DNA from: an uncultured Spirochaetaceae bacterium
GTDB taxonomy: Bacteria; Spirochaetota; Spirochaetia; Treponematales; UBA12059
DNA length: 9,994 nucleotides
Direction: 5' to 3'
Assembly: GCA_938004315.1 (NCBI GenBank)
Contig: CALKWG010000301.1
Coordinates: forward strand, 1-9,994
How positions within the stretch are numbered: position 1 is the stretch's first letter; each line of letters opens with the position of its first letter. Shown in pieces: positions 1-6,029 of this stretch. The position numbers and the translations under genes were made by a program. The notes below the pieces were generated by a model. The model had not been told where the DNA came from. It saw only the letters and a program-made list of their open reading frames with translations, and searched no databases.

Positions 1-1006
1 CGACGCCCAGGACCCGGGTGCCCTTGATGGGCGGGGAGAGGAGGAGGTTCTTCAATTTCCCGCTGAACACCTCGATGCCGTGGCCGTCGGCGTTCTCGGT
101 GGCGTCGGAGCGGAGCTCGCGCACCACGTCCGGCGAGATGAGGCGGTAGAGCGAGTCGGCCACGGCCTCCGCGTGGTAGCGGTTGGCCGGGCGGACGCGA
201 TCCTTTAAGAGCTCGACGGCGCCATCCTCGTCCACCTCGATGGTCGGGGCCAGGACGCCCTCGCGCTCGCCGCGGTTCACGGCCAGCACGCGGTGGGGCT
301 TCAAGGTGGCCAGGGGCTCGGCGTAGTCCCAGTACATCTGGTAGACGCTGGTCTCTTTCTTGCTATCGTCTAGGCCCTTGACCACGAGGCGGCCGTCGCG
401 CAGGTAGAGCTTCTTCACCTCGGCGCGGCGCTCCGGATCCTGGCTCAGGCGCTCGGCCAGGATATCCTGGGCGCCCTTCAGGGCCTCCTCGGCGCTCGGG
501 ACCGACAGCTCCGGATGCTCGGCGTCTTCCTTGACGTAGCCGGGCGCGGCGGCCTCGAGCTCGGCCTCGCTGGCCTTGAGCATGAGCTCGGCCAAGGGCT
601 CCAGGCCCTTCTCCACCGCGACCATGCCGCGGGTCTTCTTCTTGCGCTTATAGGGCGCGTAGATATCCTCGATCTCGGTGAGGGTGGCGCACTTGTTGAT
701 GTTCTTATAGAGCTCTTCGCCGAGCTTGCCCTGGGCGAAGATGGCCTGGATCACCTCGATGCGCCTGGTCTCCAGGTTCGTAAGCGAGGCGTGGCGGTGC
801 ACCACGTCGCGGACCTGCACCTCGTCCAGCTCGCCGGTGCGCTCCTTGCGGTAGCGGCTGATGAAGGGCACGGTGCAGCCCTCGGCGGTCAGCTCCACTA
901 CGGCGGCGGCCTGGCTGACGCGTACGTTCAGCTCCGACGCGATGCGGTTTAGAAGGTCGGCCTGGCTGATGGCCAAGCCGCTTACGAATTCCTCGTTGAG
1001 TTCCAT
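1..1006 (-). CDS. tex: Tex-family RNA-binding transcription accessory protein, N-terminal part (runs off left edge)
   Basis: Reading leftward from the ATG at 1006 the frame stays open to the window edge for 335 codons, beginning MELNEEFVSGLAISQADLLN. Recognisable Tex features are the N-terminal stretch FISRYRKERTGELDEVQVRD, then EDIYAPYKRKKKTRG, and later YAEPLATLKPHRVLAVNRGE, which is typical of the family just before the YqgF-like nuclease-fold domain. The visible part stops at KGTRVLGV, where that domain starts, so the YqgF, helix-hairpin-helix and C-terminal S1 RNA-binding domains lie outside. The family is usually about 720-780 residues, so somewhat less than half is seen. Tex is a cytoplasmic nucleic-acid-binding protein linked to transcription; its precise role is unsettled. 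The ATG follows the upstream stop codon by 3 nt. A GAGGG Shine-Dalgarno lies 6 nt before it, inside the end of that gene, implying translational coupling. Confidence 0.93.
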   Translation of the reverse strand, partial: MELNEEFVSGLAISQADLLNRIASELNVRVSQAAAVVELTAEGCTVPFISRYRKERTGELDEVQVRDVVHRHASLTNLETRRIEVIQAIFAQGKLGEELYKNINKCATLTEIEDIYAPYKRKKKTRGMVAVEKGLEPLAELMLKASEAELEAAAPGYVKEDAEHPELSVPSAEEALKGAQDILAERLSQDPERRAEVKKLYLRDGRLVVKGLDDSKKETSVYQMYWDYAEPLATLKPHRVLAVNRGEREGVLAPTIEVDEDGAVELLKDRVRPANRYHAEAVADSLYRLISPDVVRELRSDATENADGHGIEVFSGKLKNLLLSPPIKGTRVLGV

Positions 1007-1009
1007 GCC

Positions 1010-1351
1010 TTACCCTCGATGCTTCTTACGGAGTTCTTCTAGGAGTCCTTCGGGGCTAAAGCCGCCGAGATAGCTTACTTTACCGCCTATGCAGACCACG
1101 GGCTCCAGCTGGGCCATGGACAGGAGGCGCTCGACGTCCGGGTTGCGGGCTATGTTCTCCGGCGTCGACTCGTAGAAACAGAGATCGTACGAGCCGCCGA
1201 GCTCGGACGCCTTAAGGAGCGCCCCGAATTCGTCGACGAGCGCCTTCGTAGCCTTTTTCTCGCCCGGTTTGCAGCCGCCGCAATCGTGGCCATCGCAACC
1301 GGCGCATATCATGTCCTCGGCCTTGCCGTATACGTCTATCGCTACGCTCAT
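1010..1351 (-). CDS. Small thioredoxin-fold-like protein with CxxC-x4-CxxC
   Basis: 113 residues starting MSVAIDVYGK. The frame is open upstream to an ATG at 1399, but the start at 1351 is preferred because GGAAGG sits 4 nt before it and the fold-like strand VAIDVYG then falls at the N-terminus. The pattern fits a thioredoxin/glutaredoxin-like fold: an initial beta strand, cysteines after it, a helix (about residues 31-48), and Pro84 in EPVVCIGG, which resembles the cis-proline loop, followed by a C-terminal helix. Instead of one CxxC it has Cys16-x2-Cys19 and Cys24-x2-Cys27 with His22 between, plus Cys58 and Cys87. That could be a redox centre or a zinc or iron-sulphur site. There is some resemblance to the YuzD/DUF1462 type of small proteins, but I cannot assign a family firmly. 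It is tightly followed by tex (3 nt) and lies 74 nt after the DUF721 gene. Substrate and partner are unknown. Confidence 0.75.
   Translation of the reverse strand: MSVAIDVYGKAEDMICAGCDGHDCGGCKPGEKKATKALVDEFGALLKASELGGSYDLCFYESTPENIARNPDVERLLSMAQLEPVVCIGGKVSYLGGFSPEGLLEELRKKHRG
1013..1017 (-). promoter_or_regulatory. Shine-Dalgarno of tex
   Basis: GAGGG on the minus strand, 6 nt before the tex ATG and embedded in the final codons of the upstream small gene. It fixes the tex start and suggests that ribosomes finishing the small gene reinitiate on tex. Confidence 0.6.
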
Positions 1352-1355
1352 ACTA

Positions 1356-1361
1356 CCTTCC
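1356..1361 (-). promoter_or_regulatory. Shine-Dalgarno deciding the start of the CxxC protein
   Basis: GGAAGG on the minus strand, 4 nt before the ATG at 1351. The longer candidate start at 1399 has no comparable site, so the shorter 113-residue form is chosen. Confidence 0.6.
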
Positions 1362-1370
1362 AAGCCCGGA

Positions 1371-1399
1371 ACGATACGGGGAACGGCCATGAAAATCAA
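1371..1399 (-). promoter_or_regulatory. Possible promoter for the CxxC protein-tex pair
   Basis: On the minus strand TTGATT (1399-1394) and TATCGT (1376-1371) are separated by 17 bp, each matching 4 of 6 sigma-70 consensus bases. Transcription would begin near 1365, giving a leader of about 14 nt that contains the GGAAGG site. The match is modest and read-through from recF-dciA is equally possible. Confidence 0.3.
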
Positions 1400-1425
1400 G
1401 GCCGCCCCGCCATCCAGGCTATCCC

Positions 1426-1917
1426 TTATTTTCGCTTAAGGAGGCTCTCGGCGACGCCGGCCAGGAGGGCCTTGAAGGCCTCGTCCTGAACGCCGGCTAG
1501 GCTTCCCTGGATCGCCTCGGCTTCGGCCGGGTCGAGTACCGCCGGCCCGGCGCTCGCCATTCCGGCCGCCTCGGCGCCTGGCTTCACATCGGGCGGCGGG
1601 GCGATCTCGCGACCGCCTGAACCCTGCAGCCTGAAGGCTATGCCGCGAATCCCCAAGTCCGGGAAGGCCTTCTTCAGCTGCGCCAGGAGGCTCTCTTGCT
1701 TGAGCTGCAGGAGCTGAATCCAGCCGGGGTGCTCCGCCTCCACGAGCACGATGCCGTTGCGCACGTCCACGGGCCTCGAGTGCGCCGCCAGGCGCTCGCC
1801 GACCGATGAGTTCCAGGATGAGAAGAAGCGCGCCCAGCCCTGGGCCTCGTCGGCGGTCTTGGGCCCCATGAGCCGCTCGACGAGCTCGCCGGCCTTACGT
1901 ATGCGTGAAGCGTCCAT
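1426..1917 (-). CDS. dciA: DciA-like DUF721 protein, probable replicative-helicase operator
   Basis: 163 residues, starting MDASRIRKAG. Residues 28-98 carry the DUF721 pattern: WARFFSSWNSSVG, LAAHSRPVDVRNGIVLVEAEHPGWIQLLQLKQESLL, ending in FPDLGIRGIAFRL. In bacteria lacking DnaC or DnaI, members of this family (DciA) help load or operate the replicative helicase DnaB; assignment of that role here is by family. After residue 100 comes a Gly/Pro/Ala-rich linker and a short acidic-then-amphipathic tail (about 130-163) that may be a partner-binding extension. The start overlaps the end of recF by 23 nt (1895-1917). No strong Shine-Dalgarno precedes it, so translation is probably coupled to recF. 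The neighbourhood dnaA-dnaN-recF-DUF721 is common in many bacteria and supports a replication role. Confidence 0.85.
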   Translation of the reverse strand: MDASRIRKAGELVERLMGPKTADEAQGWARFFSSWNSSVGERLAAHSRPVDVRNGIVLVEAEHPGWIQLLQLKQESLLAQLKKAFPDLGIRGIAFRLQGSGGREIAPPPDVKPGAEAAGMASAGPAVLDPAEAEAIQGSLAGVQDEAFKALLAGVAESLLKRK

Positions 1918-2992
1918 GCTCGGTCCAGTATACCAGGGTGTCGCTCCGCCGGTAATCGCCGTAGGGCTCTCCCGGCAGGAAGGTAAAGAAGCTCTGCTCG
2001 CCCGCGGGTAGGTTTTCCATAAAGCGGCGGCGGCGTTCGGGATCGAGCTCTAAGAGCACGTCGTCGAGGAGGAGGAGGGGAGCCCTGCCGCTCATGGCCG
2101 TATAGTGCTCGGCCTGGGCTATGCGCAGGGTCAGGGCCATGAGCCTGAGCTGGCCGGTAGACGCGCGCTCGGAGAAGTCGCCGTAGGCGTCGCAGAAGAC
2201 GTAGCGGTCGCGGTGCGGCCCGCTCATGCTCGTGCCCAAGGCCAGCTCCCGCTCGCGCGACGAGGATAGCCTGGCTATGACCTCGTGGAGATCGCGCTCC
2301 TCCCGCCAGGAGGGCCGGTACGACAGGCCGACGCGCTCGCCTAAGCGCGCCACCGCCTCGTAGCGCGGCGCGAAGACGGCGTCGAAGGCCGTAGCCAAGC
2401 GCCCGCGCTCCTCGACGAGGGCCAGGCCGTATTGGGCCAGCTGGATATCCAGGACGTCCAGCACCTTGGCCATGCGTTCTTTCAGCGCCGCGTTGCGCGC
2501 CTTCAAGACCCGGCGGTATGAGCGGAGCGCGTCGATATAGCCCAGCGACACGAGCCCAGCCGTTTGGTCGAAGAAGAAGCGCCGCCGCTCGGGCTCGCCG
2601 CGGGCGAACTCCATGTCGCCGTGGCAGAACACCACCGCCGGATTGCGCTCCACGAGGCGCTTGCGGTCGGGTATGGCCTTGCCCCCCTCGCGGAGGCTCT
2701 TGGCGCCGCCTTCCCAGCGCACGCTGAATGAGGCCGCCTGCACGCCCCCTGGGCCTTCGGCCGGGTCGTAGGCCTCGCCGTCCAAGGACCAGGCCTTCTC
2801 CCCTAGGCGCGCCGCCTCGGCGTCGCCGCCGCCGCGGAAGCTCGCGCCGTAGCACAGGGTATAGACCGCGTCCAGGAAGTTCGATTTGCCTTGGCCGTTC
2901 TCGCCCACGAGAAAAACGGCGGCGGCGCCGGTATCGACGGCGCCGTCCTCGAGGTTGCGGAAGCTAGCGTATCGGATGGAAGAAAACGCCAT
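1895..2992 (-). CDS. recF: RecF recombination/repair ATPase
   Basis: 365 residues, the usual RecF length, beginning MAFSSIRYASFRNLED, which matches the family's N-terminal strand and RN motif. Walker A is GENGQGKS at 30-37. The ABC-type signature is STGQ at 278-281. Walker B is PLLLLDDVLLELD at 305-317, with Asp310/Asp311, and the D-loop (ELD) follows at once. SGPHRDRY at 257-264 is also typical. RecF is an SMC-like ATPase that binds DNA at single-strand/double-strand junctions with RecO and RecR and helps load RecA at gaps and stalled forks. The gene lies 64 nt downstream of dnaN and overlaps the DUF721 gene at its 3' end. There is no Shine-Dalgarno before the ATG; the start is chosen on family similarity. 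An overlapping 393-codon open frame on the same strand is a high-GC shadow. Confidence 0.95.
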   Translation of the reverse strand: MAFSSIRYASFRNLEDGAVDTGAAAVFLVGENGQGKSNFLDAVYTLCYGASFRGGGDAEAARLGEKAWSLDGEAYDPAEGPGGVQAASFSVRWEGGAKSLREGGKAIPDRKRLVERNPAVVFCHGDMEFARGEPERRRFFFDQTAGLVSLGYIDALRSYRRVLKARNAALKERMAKVLDVLDIQLAQYGLALVEERGRLATAFDAVFAPRYEAVARLGERVGLSYRPSWREERDLHEVIARLSSSRERELALGTSMSGPHRDRYVFCDAYGDFSERASTGQLRLMALTLRIAQAEHYTAMSGRAPLLLLDDVLLELDPERRRRFMENLPAGEQSFFTFLPGEPYGDYRRSDTLVYWTEHGRFTHT

Positions 2993-3012
2993 AGGCGAAG
3001 GATTATGCCGCC

Positions 3013-3041
3013 GCCCCGCGCGACGGAATCCGCGGCGGGGC
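3013..3041 (-). repeat. GC-rich inverted repeat between dnaN and recF
   Basis: Arms 3013-3022 and 3031-3041 can form a 10-bp, nearly all-GC stem with a single bulged G (3035) and an 8-base loop (3023-3030). On the transcribed minus strand it is followed by GGCGGCATAATCC with no T-run, so it is not a canonical rho-independent terminator. It could protect the dnaN 3' end or limit read-through into recF. Confidence 0.5.
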
Positions 3042-3056
3042 TAAGGGCGAGGATCC

Positions 3057-4160
3057 TTAGTCGACCTGCATGGGCATGAGGATGTGGAAGTAGTCGCTCT
3101 CGGGATTCGGCTGCAAGGTGACGGCGCGGCTGGTCTCGGTGAAGCGCATCGTCACGTCGTCGCTGTCCATGACGCGCAGGGGCTCGTCGATATAGCGGTA
3201 GTTCATGGCGATGACGGCCTCGGGACCGTCGTAGGAGCAGGAGATCTCCTCGCGCGCGGTGCCCACGTCGCTCTCCTCGGAGGACAGGACGAGCTTGTCG
3301 GGCGATATGGTGATGTAGGTCCGGCGCGATTTCTGCTCCACGAAGATGGCCACGCGCTTCAGGGCGTCGACGAACTCGGCGCGCTTGAACGTAAGCTCGT
3401 ACTTCTGGCTCTCGGGTATGACCTTCTGGTAGTTGGGGAACTGACCCTCGATGAGGATGCTGCTTAGGCGATAGAGGCCGAACTTGACGAAGAGGTTCTT
3501 GTCGTTGATGGCCAGGTCGATCAAGCCCTCTTCGGGGGCGCGCTTCAAGATCAGCGACAGGATCTTGGGCGGTACGATGACGCCCTTGAAGTCGGGGATA
3601 TTGCCGGCTAGGCTGCGCTTGACGAAGGCCAGGCGGCGTCCGTCGGTGGCCACGGTAACGAGGCCCTCTTCGGCCCGCTCGATGAAGACGCCGTTCATGA
3701 AATAGCGGGTCTCGTCGTCGGAGACGGCGAACACGGTCTGGGCTACCATGGCCTTGAAGTCGGCGGCCGGCAGGGAGAAGTAGGCGCTATCGTCGATATC
3801 GGGCAGCTGGGGGAACTGCTCGCTCGCTATGGTCTTCAAGCTGAACTGGGCCTTCTTGAAGGTCGGCTTGATAACGATGCGGCCTTCCTTCTGCTCGATC
3901 TCGATCATACCCTCGGGGATGCTCGAAAGTATGCCGCCGAGCTTATCGCAGAAGACCGTGATGCCGCCTGGCTCCTGGACCTCGACGGGCATGCGGGTTT
4001 CGAAGCCGATCTTGATGTCGGTCGCCCGAATGACCAGGGTATTTTCAAAGGCCTCGAGGTAGACGTTGGAGACCACGGAGACGGTGCTCTTCGAGGATAT
4101 TATTTCCTGGGCGAAGGAGATCTCTTTCTGGAACGCGTTCTTATCGCAGGTAAACTTCAT
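3057..4160 (-). CDS. dnaN: DNA polymerase III beta subunit (sliding clamp)
   Basis: 367 residues starting MKFTCDKNAF. An ATG 14 codons upstream is open, but MKFT is the family start and has GAGG 6 nt before it. The protein has the three-domain clamp layout. Characteristic segments include IRATDIKIGFET (45-56), ATDGRRLAF (171-179), IEGQFPNYQKVIP (237-249) and the C-terminal HILMPMQ (359-365), which contributes to the peptide-binding pocket. As a head-to-tail dimer it encircles DNA and tethers the replicative polymerase, and it binds MutS, ligase and other partners through clamp-binding peptides. Length is normal and no residue looks missing. It follows dnaA on the same strand after a 320-bp gap with origin-like elements, so it may have its own promoter as well as read-through from dnaA. 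Confidence 0.97.
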   Translation of the reverse strand: MKFTCDKNAFQKEISFAQEIISSKSTVSVVSNVYLEAFENTLVIRATDIKIGFETRMPVEVQEPGGITVFCDKLGGILSSIPEGMIEIEQKEGRIVIKPTFKKAQFSLKTIASEQFPQLPDIDDSAYFSLPAADFKAMVAQTVFAVSDDETRYFMNGVFIERAEEGLVTVATDGRRLAFVKRSLAGNIPDFKGVIVPPKILSLILKRAPEEGLIDLAINDKNLFVKFGLYRLSSILIEGQFPNYQKVIPESQKYELTFKRAEFVDALKRVAIFVEQKSRRTYITISPDKLVLSSEESDVGTAREEISCSYDGPEAVIAMNYRYIDEPLRVMDSDDVTMRFTETSRAVTLQPNPESDYFHILMPMQVD

Positions 4161-4192
4161 GACGCACCTCGCCTCTTTTATCAGTAAGGCAG

Positions 4193-4222
4193 AGGATAGC
4201 ACACCGGAGGCGGGACGCGCAA
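4193..4222 (-). promoter_or_regulatory. Possible dnaN promoter
   Basis: On the minus strand TTGCGC (4222-4217) and TATCCT (4198-4193) lie 18 bp apart. The -10 matches 4 of 6 and the -35 3 of 6 consensus bases. The transcript would begin near 4186, about 26 nt before the dnaN ATG, leaving room for the GAGG site at 4170-4167. Confidence 0.35.
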
Positions 4223-4270
4223 CGAGAAAGCGAACGCGTCGCGGGGCTTGCGAGCGGAGAGCTCCTCGAC

Positions 4271-4300
4271 TTCTATATACTTAATAAATTTATATTAGTA
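4271..4300. other. AT-rich tract, candidate DNA unwinding element
   Basis: 27 of 30 bases are A or T in a chromosome region that is otherwise strongly GC-rich. It directly adjoins the TAG/TAA series and, beyond it, a DnaA box, so it is a natural candidate for the first melted segment of the origin. Confidence 0.5.
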
Positions 4301-4319
4301 ACGGTAATAGTAGGCATAA
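4296..4319 (+). repeat. Candidate DnaA-trio array
   Basis: In one register the plus strand reads TAG-TAA-CGG-TAA-TAG-TAG-GCA-TAA. Six of the eight trinucleotides fit TA(G/A), the form of the DnaA-trio that guides DnaA onto single-stranded origin DNA in Bacillus subtilis. The array lies between the AT-rich tract and the DnaA box at 4325; the last uninterrupted TAG ends 11 bp before that box. Confidence 0.45.
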
Positions 4320-4324
4320 CCCTA

Positions 4325-4333
4325 TGTGGAAAA
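4325..4333 (-). promoter_or_regulatory. DnaA box TTTTCCACA
   Basis: Full match to TTWTNCACA on the minus strand. It is the box nearest the candidate trio array. With its flank it reads TTTTCCACATAG, sharing the CACATAG end with the box at 4399. Confidence 0.6.
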
Positions 4334-4398
4334 ATGAGCTTAAGCCTTAGCGGATAGATAGTTACGAGCCGTACAACTCTGAACTTTCGACGACCGCC

Positions 4399-4407
4399 TT
4401 ATACACA
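4399..4407 (+). promoter_or_regulatory. DnaA box TTATACACA
   Basis: Full match to TTWTNCACA on the plus strand, oriented away from the box at 4325. The flank extends it to TTATACACATAG. Confidence 0.55.
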
Positions 4408-4429
4408 TAGCCTAGCGCCGGCGGCGGCC

Positions 4430-4438
4430 GGTGGATAA
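4430..4438 (-). promoter_or_regulatory. DnaA box, 8/9 match
   Basis: TTATCCACC on the minus strand, one base from the TTATCCACA consensus, located 42 bp beyond the dnaA stop codon. Confidence 0.45.
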
Positions 4439-4439
4439 G

Positions 4440-4470
4440 GGCTCGGCTATTCCCCAGCTTATCCCGAGCC
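4440..4470. repeat. Inverted repeat just after dnaA
   Basis: Exact 7-bp arms GGCTCGG (4440-4446) and CCGAGCC (4464-4470) enclose 17 bases, starting 10 nt after the dnaA stop codon. There is no T-run, so termination of dnaA is not supported by the usual criterion. A further inverted pair, GGATAAG and CTTATCC, comes from the opposed DnaA-box-like sites. Confidence 0.5.
4459..4467 (+). promoter_or_regulatory. Weak DnaA-box-like site
   Basis: TTATCCCGA on the plus strand matches 7 of 9 consensus bases. It faces the site at 4430 and overlaps the right arm of the inverted repeat at 4440-4470. Confidence 0.25.
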
Positions 4471-4480
4471 TATCTACGGC

Positions 4481-5932
4481 TTATCCTTTTATGCTGGCCT
4501 GCTTGATGCTCTGCGTAAGGCGGTTAATCGTATGCTCGAGGGTCGGATCGGTCTTCAGGCGCTCGTCTATCTTCTGGCAGGAGTGCATCACGGTCGTGTG
4601 GTCGCGGCCGCCGAACTCCAGGCCGAGCTCGGTCGTCGAGTACTCGGTGATGTCGCGGGCTATGTACATGGCCAGCTGGCGCGGGAAGACGATGTTCTTA
4701 GTCCGCTTTTTACCCTTTAAGTCGTTGGCGCTCAGCTTGTAGTGCTCGGCCACGGTCCTGATGATGTGGTCGATGGTGACGTTGCCGTGGCGCGACTGGC
4801 TAAAGACGTCGCGCAGCTGCTGCTGGGCTATCTCCATGGTGATATGGATGCCGACGAGGTCGGCGTAGGCCGTCAGCTTCAAGAGCGCCGCCTCGAGGTC
4901 GCGGATATTGGTCGAGATATTGCGGGCAATGACCTCGAGCACGTCCTCGGGCACCTTCACCTTGGCCGCCTCGACCTTGCGGCGCAGGATGGCGACGCGG
5001 GTCTCGAAGTCGGGCGGCAGGAGATCGACGTTCAGGCCGCGTTCGAAGCGGCTTCGCAGGCGTTCGGTCAGGTTCTTAAGCTCGCTCACGGGCCGGTCGC
5101 TCGTAAAAACCATCTGCTTCTTGCCCTCGTACAGGGCGTTGAAGGTATGGAAGACCTCGTCCTGGAAGGCTTCCTTCTTCTCGAAGAAGTGGATGTCGTC
5201 GATGAGCAGGAGGTCGACCGAACGGTAGCGGTTCTTAAAGGCCTGCATCGAGTCGTTGCGTATGGCGTTGACGAAGTCGTTGGAGAAGTTCTCGCTCGAT
5301 ATGCAGATGATCTTGAGCTTGGGGTTCAGGGCGTAGGTCTCGTTGCCGATGGCCTGCATAAGGTGCGTCTTGCCCAGGCCGACGCCGCCGTAAATCAGGA
5401 AGGGGTTGTAGGCCTGGCCGGGGTTGGACGCTATGGCCTTGGCCGCGTTGGCGGCGAAGGCGTTGTTCTCAGAGATCACGTAGTTGGAGAAAGTCAGGTC
5501 GAGCTGTAGCTGGGGATGCTTCTCCCGCGGGGCGGCCGGCTTGGCCGTTTCTTGCAGGACCGGCGCCTTGACGGCTACGCGAGCCTCCGGTTGGGCTAGG
5601 GCGGCATGCCCCGGAGCGCCGTGCCCCTGCGTCGCATAGGCGGCCTGATTTCCATGGTTAGCTTGAGCCGCGTGCAGGCTCGGCTTGGCCACCACGAACT
5701 CGAGCCGCAGATGCTTGCCCGACAGATCGAAAAGTTTGGCCTCTATCTGGTGCTGGTAGGTCTTGGAGATTTGATCGCGGTAAAAGGCGCTGGGTACCCG
5801 GACGCGTATCTGGTCATGGCTGGAGGAATCATAGGCGATGTTGAACCACATGGAGTATTCCTGCTCGCTGAGCTCATGCGAGAATTGGCTCATCGCCTCA
5901 TCCCAGAATACTCGGTAATCCCATTCGCTCAT
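4481..5932 (-). CDS. dnaA: Chromosomal replication initiator DnaA
   Basis: 483 residues starting MSEWDYRVFW. An ATG 16 codons upstream is open, but MSEW fits the family and lies within the DnaA domain I pattern (about 1-82, with FSHELSEQEYSMWF). Domain II is a His/Ala/Pro-rich linker (about 83-140). Domain III is the AAA+ core: Walker A GGVGLGKT 182-189, Walker B LLLIDD with Asp245/Asp246, and the RLRSRFERGL arginine-finger segment. Domain IV ends with the DNA-binding signature GGRDHTTVMHS at 441-451. ATP-bound DnaA binds TTWTNCACA boxes and melts the origin. The Shine-Dalgarno is a GGAG 10 nt upstream, rather far. The gene is divergent from gyrB across a 442-bp gap. A DnaA box in its leader suggests autoregulation. 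Length is slightly above average because of the linker. Confidence 0.98.
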   Translation of the reverse strand: MSEWDYRVFWDEAMSQFSHELSEQEYSMWFNIAYDSSSHDQIRVRVPSAFYRDQISKTYQHQIEAKLFDLSGKHLRLEFVVAKPSLHAAQANHGNQAAYATQGHGAPGHAALAQPEARVAVKAPVLQETAKPAAPREKHPQLQLDLTFSNYVISENNAFAANAAKAIASNPGQAYNPFLIYGGVGLGKTHLMQAIGNETYALNPKLKIICISSENFSNDFVNAIRNDSMQAFKNRYRSVDLLLIDDIHFFEKKEAFQDEVFHTFNALYEGKKQMVFTSDRPVSELKNLTERLRSRFERGLNVDLLPPDFETRVAILRRKVEAAKVKVPEDVLEVIARNISTNIRDLEAALLKLTAYADLVGIHITMEIAQQQLRDVFSQSRHGNVTIDHIIRTVAEHYKLSANDLKGKKRTKNIVFPRQLAMYIARDITEYSTTELGLEFGGRDHTTVMHSCQKIDERLKTDPTLEHTINRLTQSIKQASIKG

Positions 5933-5970
5933 TATCGTTATGCTCCGACCGGCTACAAGCTGCCAACAAG

Positions 5971-5979
5971 TTTTCCACA
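5971..5979 (+). promoter_or_regulatory. DnaA box TTTTCCACA in dnaA leader
   Basis: Full match to TTWTNCACA. It lies between the predicted dnaA transcription start (about 5995) and the dnaA ATG (5932), where bound DnaA could repress its own transcription. Confidence 0.6.
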
Positions 5980-6001
5980 ATGTATCAGAAGCGCAGGGCT
6001 G

Positions 6002-6029
6002 AGTATAGCACTCCTAGAAATTCATACAA
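6002..6029 (-). promoter_or_regulatory. Likely dnaA promoter
   Basis: On the minus strand TTGTAT (6029-6024) and TATACT (6007-6002) are 16 bp apart. The -10 matches 5 of 6 and the -35 4 of 6 sigma-70 consensus bases. The predicted start, near 5995, gives a leader of about 60 nt containing a DnaA box. Confidence 0.5.

Larger units (their letters stand above)
4161..4480. other. dnaA-dnaN intergenic region, candidate oriC unwinding site
   Basis: A 320-bp gap with no credible gene. From left to right it holds a GC-rich segment next to dnaN with the dnaN promoter candidate, a 30-bp tract at 4271-4300 that is 27/30 A+T, an in-register run of TAG/TAA trinucleotides (4296-4319), a DnaA box (4325-4333), a second box (4399-4407), and a GC-rich block ending in weaker inverted boxes (4430-4438 and 4459-4467). 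This AT tract-trinucleotide-box order is what is known for bacterial origin unwinding elements. That this is the site of melting is inference. Confidence 0.6.

Noticed and set aside
1352..1399. Upstream extension of the CxxC protein to an ATG at 1399
   Set aside because: The extra 16 residues have no ribosome site, overlap the promoter candidate and do not fit the fold start; GGAAGG supports 1351.
1674..2855. 393-codon open frame on the minus strand overlapping recF and dciA
   Set aside because: It is Arg/Gly/Pro-rich low-complexity sequence with no family motifs, in another frame of the clearly real recF gene; high GC removes stop codons.
4440..4470. Rho-independent terminator after dnaA
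   Set aside because: The inverted repeat has a 17-base loop and no following T-run on the transcribed strand.
4742..5509. 255-codon plus-strand open frame antisense to dnaA
   Set aside because: It is the complement frame of the conserved AAA+ domain; composition is Val/Gly/Leu/Asp-rich as expected for a shadow of a GC-rich gene.
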